A stretch of 64,000 nt of DNA from an uncultured Sphingomonadaceae bacterium (GTDB taxonomy: Bacteria; Pseudomonadota; Alphaproteobacteria; Sphingomonadales; Sphingomonadaceae). The translations under genes and the position numbers were made by a program. Every line of letters begins with the position of its first letter. Position 1 is the stretch's first letter. This document shows positions 59,054-64,000 of this stretch, piece after piece. The stretch lies in NCBI GenBank assembly GCA_913060895.1, contig CAJXSN010000003.1:124001-188000 (forward strand), in the 5' to 3' direction. The notes beneath the pieces were generated by a model. The model saw only the letters and a list, made by a program, of their open reading frames with translations. It was not told the origin of the DNA and made no database searches.

Positions 59054-59221
59054 CTAGCGAAGGATAGAAAACACCAGAAAGACGGTTGCGAAGATTACTG
59101 CCCAGATAAAGCCCATCCGCAGGCCTTCCTTCCAGCTCAGCCGATACGAAGCCAAGGCGCCGCCAGCGAGAATCAACCAACCAAGCAGCGCAATGATCTG
59201 GACGGTGTCAAATTCGTTCAT
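59054..59221 (-). CDS. 55-residue membrane protein coupled to the MBL hydrolase
   Basis: Starts MNEFDTVQIIALLGWLI at the ATG 59221-59219, which overlaps the stop of the upstream hydrolase gene (ATGA), and ends at TAG 59054. It has two hydrophobic helices, residues about 7-24 (VQIIALLGWLILAGGALA) and 37-54 (GFIWAVIFATVFLVFSIL), joined by a basic loop (SYRLSWKEGLRM). The coupled start, the sensible membrane topology and the position at the end of a tight operon support a real gene. Family unknown. Confidence 0.7.
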   Translation of the reverse strand: MNEFDTVQIIALLGWLILAGGALASYRLSWKEGLRMGFIWAVIFATVFLVFSILR

Positions 59222-59985
59222 GCTGTCATCTCCAAACCGTCAAAGCCTACAGTCACTCCTTTCGGAACGTCATCGCAAAGCGTTTGGTAATCCATACTCG
59301 TATCGAGATGTGTCAGGACAATTCGTTTCGCCTTGCATCGTGCCCCCAAGTCGAGCGCCATGTCGAGATTAGCGTGGGTTGGATGTGGCTTCCGGCGCAG
59401 ACAATCTGTGACCAGAATGTCTACACCGCCCAATACACGCACCATGTCTGATGTAATTTCACTGAAGTCGGTCGCATAACCGATTGATTTTCCGTCTCTT
59501 TCGAACCGGAAAGCTGTGCTTTTAGCCGGGCCATGTGGCATTTTGCACCACTCGATCCCGAAGCCAGCGAACATTCGCAGGCGTTCAAGCGTTTGCAACT
59601 CGACAACTGTTGGGTAGCCAAATTGTCCGGCAAAGATGTAATCGAACCTTGCCTTGAGCCTGCGTGCCGTTTCTTCCGTCGCGAAACCCGGAATGGGATT
59701 GGATCGCCCGTATCGCAGCCCGCGCAAATCATCGATGCCATGACAATGATCGGCATGATCATGCGTCCAGAACACCGCATCCAGTTTGTCGATACGATTC
59801 TCGAGCATTTGTTGGCGCAGGTCTGTGGCAGTATCGACGAGCAGGCGCTCGCCTGACGGGCCTTCGACTATGATCGAAACCCGGGTTCTTCGATTGCGAG
59901 ATTCCCCTGGGTCACACGCACCCCAGTCATTTCCGACGCGTGGTACGCCGGAAGACGTACCCGAACCAAGCATCAGCAATTTCAT
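59218..59985 (-). CDS. MBL-fold metallohydrolase (PhnP/RNase Z-like)
   Basis: The ATG at 59985 (MKLLMLGSGTSSGVPRVG) gives 255 residues and overlaps the tatD stop (ATGA). The metal motif reads THDHADHCHGIDDLRGL, and TDFSEI and VLTHLDTSMDY supply further ligands. The N-terminal GSGTSSGVPR and the DWGACDP segment fit the PhnP-type phosphodiesterase group, which hydrolyses cyclic phosphodiesters. The metG-tatD-MBL order is widespread in alphaproteobacteria. Confidence 0.93.
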   Translation of the reverse strand: MKLLMLGSGTSSGVPRVGNDWGACDPGESRNRRTRVSIIVEGPSGERLLVDTATDLRQQMLENRIDKLDAVFWTHDHADHCHGIDDLRGLRYGRSNPIPGFATEETARRLKARFDYIFAGQFGYPTVVELQTLERLRMFAGFGIEWCKMPHGPAKSTAFRFERDGKSIGYATDFSEITSDMVRVLGGVDILVTDCLRRKPHPTHANLDMALDLGARCKAKRIVLTHLDTSMDYQTLCDDVPKGVTVGFDGLEMTA

Positions 59986-60758
59986 GCTGTGGTCCGTGAG
60001 AAAAGCGCGTGAAAATTCTGTGTTGTACGCTCGGCGAGTATTTCGAACGGTTCTTCGCGCAGATCCGCTAGAAATTCTGCCGTATTGCGAACAAACGCCG
60101 GCTCGCAAGGTTTACCGCGATGGGGGACCGGTGACAGGAATGGACTGTCCGTTTCGACCAGCAATCTTTCGGCGGGAATTTGTGCAGCAACGGCCTGCAA
60201 GTCTTTGGCATTCTTGAAAGTTACGATACCCGAAATCGAAATGGAGAGGCCCATCTCTAACACCTGGCGTCCAAAATCTGCAGAGGCGGTAAAGCAGTGG
60301 ATGAGCGCGGGGAAAGCACCCTTCTCCTTCTCGTCTGCCAGAATTGCAGCGGTATCGTCTTCCGCATCACGGGTATGGATAATCAGGGGTAAACCGGTCT
60401 CGCGCGCAATGCCGATATGCATCCGAAACAGCGCCTCTTGAACCTGTCGGTCCGATTTTTCGTAGTAATAATCGAGACCTGTCTCACCAATTCCGACAAC
60501 GCGATCTGCTTTTGTCGCTTCCAGCAGGATTTCACGGCCAAGGTTTTCATGAGCGTCGGCCTCATGCGGATGAATGCCCACGCTCGCCCATACATCATCC
60601 TCCCGCTGGGCTGTGCCAACGACGCGGTCCCATTCGCTGTGGCGGGTGGAGATATTGAGGAAGCCGCCCACCCCCGCTGCACGCGCGCGGTCCAGCACAG
60701 CTTGCTGATTTTCGACCAGACCGTCATATTCTAAATGGCAGTGGCTATCGATCAGCAT
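59982..60758 (-). CDS. TatD-family metal-dependent hydrolase/DNase
   Basis: A 258-residue TIM-barrel hydrolase. Metal ligands are in MLIDSHCHLEYDG (HxH), GIGETGLDYYYE (Glu), LIIHTRDAEDD (His), IHCFTASADF (His) and LVETDSPFLSP (Asp). TatD proteins act as 3'-5' exonuclease or deoxyribonuclease in other bacteria. The ATG overlaps the metG stop by one base (TAATG). Confidence 0.94.
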   Translation of the reverse strand: MLIDSHCHLEYDGLVENQQAVLDRARAAGVGGFLNISTRHSEWDRVVGTAQREDDVWASVGIHPHEADAHENLGREILLEATKADRVVGIGETGLDYYYEKSDRQVQEALFRMHIGIARETGLPLIIHTRDAEDDTAAILADEKEKGAFPALIHCFTASADFGRQVLEMGLSISISGIVTFKNAKDLQAVAAQIPAERLLVETDSPFLSPVPHRGKPCEPAFVRNTAEFLADLREEPFEILAERTTQNFHALFSRTTA

Positions 60759-62317
60759 TATGCGGCCTCAACTTCAGGCATTTCCAGTCGCGGAAAGATC
60801 GGGGTCGGTTTGCCGATTGTATGGCCCTCAGCCACCAATATATCGAACCAGCCGTTATCTGCGAGATCGGCATAACTGCGCTTTTCCGGCGAAGCTCCCA
60901 GCTGGTCGAGCACGGCAGTGGCCTTGGTCGGCACAACTGGCTGAATAGCAATCGCCAAATCACGAATAGCAATAAACAACGTTTGCAAGACAGCCTTCAT
61001 TCGTTCCGGATCGGTTTTTTTCAGGCCCCACGGTGCCTGTTCATCGACATATTGGTTGCAGGCATAAACAGCCTTCATCCAGTCCTCAATTCCTACTGAA
61101 AATGACAGTTTTTCAAATGCTTCCGGTAGACCGGTGCAGCATGCATCCTGCACCGTCTTCAGCAAGGCTCTGTCGTCACTAGCCAGCTCGAATGTCTCGA
61201 GCTTTCCGTCCATATTCTTCGAAATCATGGACAATGTACGCTGGGCTAGATTGCCGAAGCTGTTGGCCAATTCTGCGTTGCAGCGGGTCACGATCGCCTC
61301 TGGCGAATATGTACCATCCTGCCCGAAGGCTATTTCGCGCATCAGGAAATAGCGCAGATTATCGACCCCGAATGTTTCGACCAGTTCACTCGGGTCTGTC
61401 ACATTGCCCAGTGTCTTGCTTTCCTTTTGCCCGCGGTTGAGCAGGAAGCCGTGGCCAAAGATTTTCTTCGGAACAGGGAGGTCCGCGCTCATCAGAAAGG
61501 CGGGCCAGTAGACGCTGTGAAACCGCACGATGTCCTTGCCAATGAGATGAAGGCTGGCCGGCCAGAATTTTGAGAAGTCTGTAGTATCGTCAGGATAACC
61601 CAGCCCGGTGAGGTAATTGGTCAGCGCATCCACCCAGACATACATCACATGATTGCCGCTGCCGGGAACTTTAACACCCCAGTCAAAGCTCGTCCGGCTG
61701 ACAGATAAGTCGCGCAGGCCACCGGAAACAAAAGAAATCATCTCGTTGCGGCGGCTTTCGGGTTCCAGGAAGCCGGGCGTGTTGAGCAGTTCGAGCAACT
61801 GGTTTTGATAATTAGACAGGCGGAAAAACCACGTTTCTTCCTCAGTCCATTCGACCGGCGTTTCCTGTGGCGACAATTTTTCGCCGTTCTCGCCCTCGAT
61901 CAGCTCGCTTTCGTCGTAATATGCTTCGTCACGGATCGAGTACCAGCCTTCGTAGCGATCAAGATACAGATCGCCCTTGGCTTCCATTGCCTGCCAAATT
62001 GCCTGGCTAGCGCGATGGTGATCCTCGTCTGTGGTACGGATAAACCGGTCGTACGTGATATCAAGCCGGTCGAACAATTCACGGAACGCGCCGCTCATTT
62101 CGTCAGCCAGTGCGCGCGGTGTGATCTCCAGATCACGGGCTTTCTGAGCCATCTTCAGGCCGTGTTCGTCCGTTCCGGTCTGGAAGCGGACCTCGCGCCC
62201 TTGCAGCCGCTGGAAACGGGCAATAACGTCGGCGGCAATCGTCTCATATGCATGGCCGATATGCGGCCTGCCATTGGGATAATGGATCGCGGTGGTGATA
62301 TAATAAGGATCAGACAT
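60758..62317 (-). CDS. metG: Methionyl-tRNA synthetase (zinc-less form)
   Basis: A 519-residue class I synthetase. The HIGH motif is in PNGRPHIGHAYE; the KMSKS loop is KESKTLGN. The connective-peptide knuckle where many MetRS bind zinc reads GWYSIRDEAYYDESEL without cysteines, so this is the zinc-free type. The length shows no C-terminal tRNA-binding EMAP extension. It overlaps holB by 8 bases at its 5' end. Confidence 0.96.
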   Translation of the reverse strand: MSDPYYITTAIHYPNGRPHIGHAYETIAADVIARFQRLQGREVRFQTGTDEHGLKMAQKARDLEITPRALADEMSGAFRELFDRLDITYDRFIRTTDEDHHRASQAIWQAMEAKGDLYLDRYEGWYSIRDEAYYDESELIEGENGEKLSPQETPVEWTEEETWFFRLSNYQNQLLELLNTPGFLEPESRRNEMISFVSGGLRDLSVSRTSFDWGVKVPGSGNHVMYVWVDALTNYLTGLGYPDDTTDFSKFWPASLHLIGKDIVRFHSVYWPAFLMSADLPVPKKIFGHGFLLNRGQKESKTLGNVTDPSELVETFGVDNLRYFLMREIAFGQDGTYSPEAIVTRCNAELANSFGNLAQRTLSMISKNMDGKLETFELASDDRALLKTVQDACCTGLPEAFEKLSFSVGIEDWMKAVYACNQYVDEQAPWGLKKTDPERMKAVLQTLFIAIRDLAIAIQPVVPTKATAVLDQLGASPEKRSYADLADNGWFDILVAEGHTIGKPTPIFPRLEMPEVEAA

Positions 62318-63260
62318 TGGCGCTGCTCCTATTGCTCGCGACCGATGCGAGCAAGCTGCCGATTTCCATTACAAGAAAATTGGCATCGAAATTATAGATC
62401 GGAGCCTGTGCAGCAAGTTCGACCAGATCGGCATGGGCATCTGCCAATTTTGCCAAATCGTCGCGCGGCGTGTCGGCCATTTTGTCGGTCAGGATAGACC
62501 TTGCAAGATCGAACAGCACCCGCTGGCGTTCGCGGTCTGGACGTCCGCCCATTGCTGCCGACAGTGCGCCGCGCAGGCTGAAATCCCGGTCTCCCTCCTG
62601 TGCGATACGGCGCAGAAACTGGTCGATCTTGCTGAGATCATGCTTGATATAAGCCATTGCCATACCGGGTGAACCTGACGCAGCATTAACCGCGGCATCA
62701 CGTAATTCTGCGTCTGTTTCCGGTAATTTCTCTGCCACGGCGGCGCGAATGGCACCCTCTTCCATAGGTGCGAAGCGCAATATCCTGCAACGTGATCGGA
62801 TGGTCGGCAGGAGCCGTGCGGGACGATGGGCAATGAGTATTATTGTCGTACCAACAGGCGGTTCTTCAAGCGTTTTTAGCAAAGCGTTGGATGCGCCCGC
62901 TTCCATGTCGTCTGCCGGGTCGATAATAATAGCTCGGTTGTCGCCCAATGTCGGACGGGTGGTCAACCGCCGCTGCATGGCGCGGATCTGGTCGACCTTG
63001 ATGTTGCGTGCACGGTCGTAGGGCTTGCCATCGGCCTTCTTCCGCGCTTCCTTGTCATCTTTCGGTGGATGATCGAGCAGCAGGATATCGGGATGGTCAC
63101 CCTCCCCCGTCATCCCGACCAGATCGCGCGCGGCTGCATGGGCAAAGGCGCGTTTAAACAGTCCGCGCTGACCAGCCAATATCCAACCGTGATGCATCCG
63201 CTCGCCAGAACGCGCCGCCTGCCATTCAGTCCATGCGGGAGTGGATCGGGGATCTGTCAT
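62310..63260 (-). CDS. holB: DNA polymerase III subunit delta'
   Basis: Clamp-loader subunit of the replicase. The 316-residue protein has the AAA+ fold: HGWILAGQRGLFKRAFAHAA at the P-loop position, where the Walker A motif is degenerate as expected for delta', then VDQIRAMQRRL, IIDPADDMEAGASNALLKTLEEP and the sensor 1 region ILIAHRPARLLPTIRSRC. The zinc module cysteines seen in E. coli are absent. The start overlaps the tmk stop (ATGA). Confidence 0.93.
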   Translation of the reverse strand: MTDPRSTPAWTEWQAARSGERMHHGWILAGQRGLFKRAFAHAAARDLVGMTGEGDHPDILLLDHPPKDDKEARKKADGKPYDRARNIKVDQIRAMQRRLTTRPTLGDNRAIIIDPADDMEAGASNALLKTLEEPPVGTTIILIAHRPARLLPTIRSRCRILRFAPMEEGAIRAAVAEKLPETDAELRDAAVNAASGSPGMAMAYIKHDLSKIDQFLRRIAQEGDRDFSLRGALSAAMGGRPDRERQRVLFDLARSILTDKMADTPRDDLAKLADAHADLVELAAQAPIYNFDANFLVMEIGSLLASVASNRSSANV

Positions 63261-63892
63261 ACGACAGGCAATAGCGGGCTGAGCGCGGCCATGATCCGGT
63301 TATGAACGTCCTCCGGTGAGCCATCTCCGTCGATCACCGTGACGCTGGCCGGGTCGTCATCTGCTATCTTCAGAAAGTGCTGCCGCACCGCCATGTGATA
63401 TTCGTCCGCCCGACCGCCAATTGCGTCGTTGCCAGCAGTGTCTCTTGCAGAAAGCCGTTCCCGCGTAAGCCGGGCAGGCACATCGATGATCAGCGTCATA
63501 TCGGGCCGTATGCCTCCAGAACCGATCCGATGAAGACTGGCAATGAAGTCATCGCCCAGGCCGCCTGCCCCGCCCTGATACGCCCGGCTCGAATCCACGA
63601 ACCGGTCACAAACCACCCAGCGTCCAGCCTCCAAAGCAGGCTGTATGCGCTTTTCGATATGGTCCGAGCGTGCAGCAGCAAACAGCATTGCCTCGGCTTT
63701 GGCCCCCCAGCCTTCACCGGGGGGATCGAGCAGGAGCAAACGGATGGCTTCGGCTCCTGGAGTTCCGCCTGGCTCCCGCGTGGTTTCAGGCGTTAAACCC
63801 AGTCGTTTCAGAGCATATGCCAATAGCAGCGACTGGGTCGATTTGCCCGTCCCCTCTCCGCCTTCCAGAGCTATAAACTTGCCGGGTATCAT
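63257..63892 (-). CDS. tmk: Thymidylate kinase
   Basis: Phosphorylates dTMP to dTDP. The 211-residue protein has the P-loop FIALEGGEGTGKSTQS at the N terminus, the TREPGGTPGAEAIR segment (DR-type substrate motif) and VVCDRFVDSSRAYQGGAGGL. The LID region contains RLSARDTAGNDAIGGR. It lies 1 base after the partial carboxypeptidase gene and overlaps holB, so the cluster is one transcript. Confidence 0.96.
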   Translation of the reverse strand: MIPGKFIALEGGEGTGKSTQSLLLAYALKRLGLTPETTREPGGTPGAEAIRLLLLDPPGEGWGAKAEAMLFAAARSDHIEKRIQPALEAGRWVVCDRFVDSSRAYQGGAGGLGDDFIASLHRIGSGGIRPDMTLIIDVPARLTRERLSARDTAGNDAIGGRADEYHMAVRQHFLKIADDDPASVTVIDGDGSPEDVHNRIMAALSPLLPVV

Positions 63893-63893
63893 T

Positions 63894-64000
63894 TCAGGAG
63901 CGCCCCAAATGCATTGCCGATGCGGGTGAAGAAATTCGCTTGCTGAACGGATTGTGTTGCCACCAGAGGAACTTGCGTTGGCGGAAGCCCATCAACATCG
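63894..64000 (-). CDS. C terminus of a probable D-alanyl-D-alanine carboxypeptidase (partial)
   Basis: Only the last 35 residues are inside the window; the frame is open to the right edge. The end reads VPLVATQSVQQANFFTRIG and then NAFGALLK. A VPLVA segment followed by an amphipathic helix is the usual end of DacA/DacF-type penicillin-binding proteins, where the helix attaches to the membrane. The neighbouring tmk-holB-metG-tatD order fits too. Too short to be certain. Confidence 0.5.
   Translation of the reverse strand, partial: MLMGFRQRKFLWWQHNPFSKRISSPASAMHLGRS

Overview
The window is one continuous stretch of moderately GC-rich alphaproteobacterial chromosome with dense, housekeeping-type gene content. 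There are no insertion sequences, prophage genes, integrases or CRISPR arrays. Gene order and protein families point to Sphingomonadales, probably an Erythrobacter/Altererythrobacter-like member of Erythrobacteraceae. The supporting signs are: dusB followed by ntrB-ntrC-ntrY-ntrX, hfq, hflX and mazG; an Hfq with two Sm domains in one chain; trpE/G/D/C-moaC next to lexA and comEC; a bifunctional ispDF; pdhA-pdhB with a lipoyl domain fused to E1 beta; and a large secreted TolB-propeller/amidohydrolase. The family assignment is inference from content, not a database match.

Layout. 1-6.2 kb: 3' end of a histidine-kinase-like protein that lacks the phospho-acceptor histidine, a small membrane protein, gltA, gltX and a divergent comEC. 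6.2-14.3 kb, minus strand: lexA with a three-half-site SOS operator, moaC, and the tryptophan genes trpC, trpD, trpG, trpE interrupted by a phosphodiester glycosidase-like lipoprotein gene, headed by a PpiD-like foldase. 14.5-17.5 kb: tpiA, secG, pyrG. 17.5-18.5 kb: a structured non-coding stretch, then hsp20 with a heat-shock promoter and a probable RNA thermometer. 18.5-21 kb: grxC, a nitrilase-superfamily amidase, a DUF1178 gene, tRNA-Arg(CCT) and a DUF1499 protein. 21-25 kb: MFS transporter, MscS channel, and a VOC protein coupled to hppD. 25-29.2 kb: acyl-CoA dehydrogenase, ftsB-like, pdhA, pdhB. 29.3-32.8 kb: three overlapping TadE/TadG-type genes. 32.8-43 kb: isoprenoid-synthase-like protein, EF-hand protein, trmFO, lysoplasmalogenase, gyrA, TPR exported protein, NYN/LOTUS protein, carbonic anhydrase, lipA, coq10-like. 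43.6-45.3 kb: cinA, ispDF. 45.3-55.4 kb: dusB-ntrBCYX-hfq-hflX and convergent mazG. 55.5-58.9 kb: the propeller/amidohydrolase. 59-64 kb, minus strand: a tightly overlapping set running dac (partial)-tmk-holB-metG-tatD-MBL hydrolase-55-aa membrane protein.

Many neighbours overlap by ATGA/GTGA junctions, which argues for translational coupling in trpE-glycosidase, trpG-trpD, grxC-nitrilase-DUF1178, hppD-VOC, the Tad genes, ntrB-ntrC and the tmk cluster. The most interesting signals are the tandem Hfq with an asymmetric rim, the consecutive hairpins downstream of pyrG, the sigma-32 promoter plus ROSE-like leader of hsp20, the triple GAAC operator of lexA, an alternating dyad in the ispDF/dusB-ntr divergent region, the histidine-less kinase, and a probable CTG start for hflX. 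I did not find a clearly new multi-gene system.
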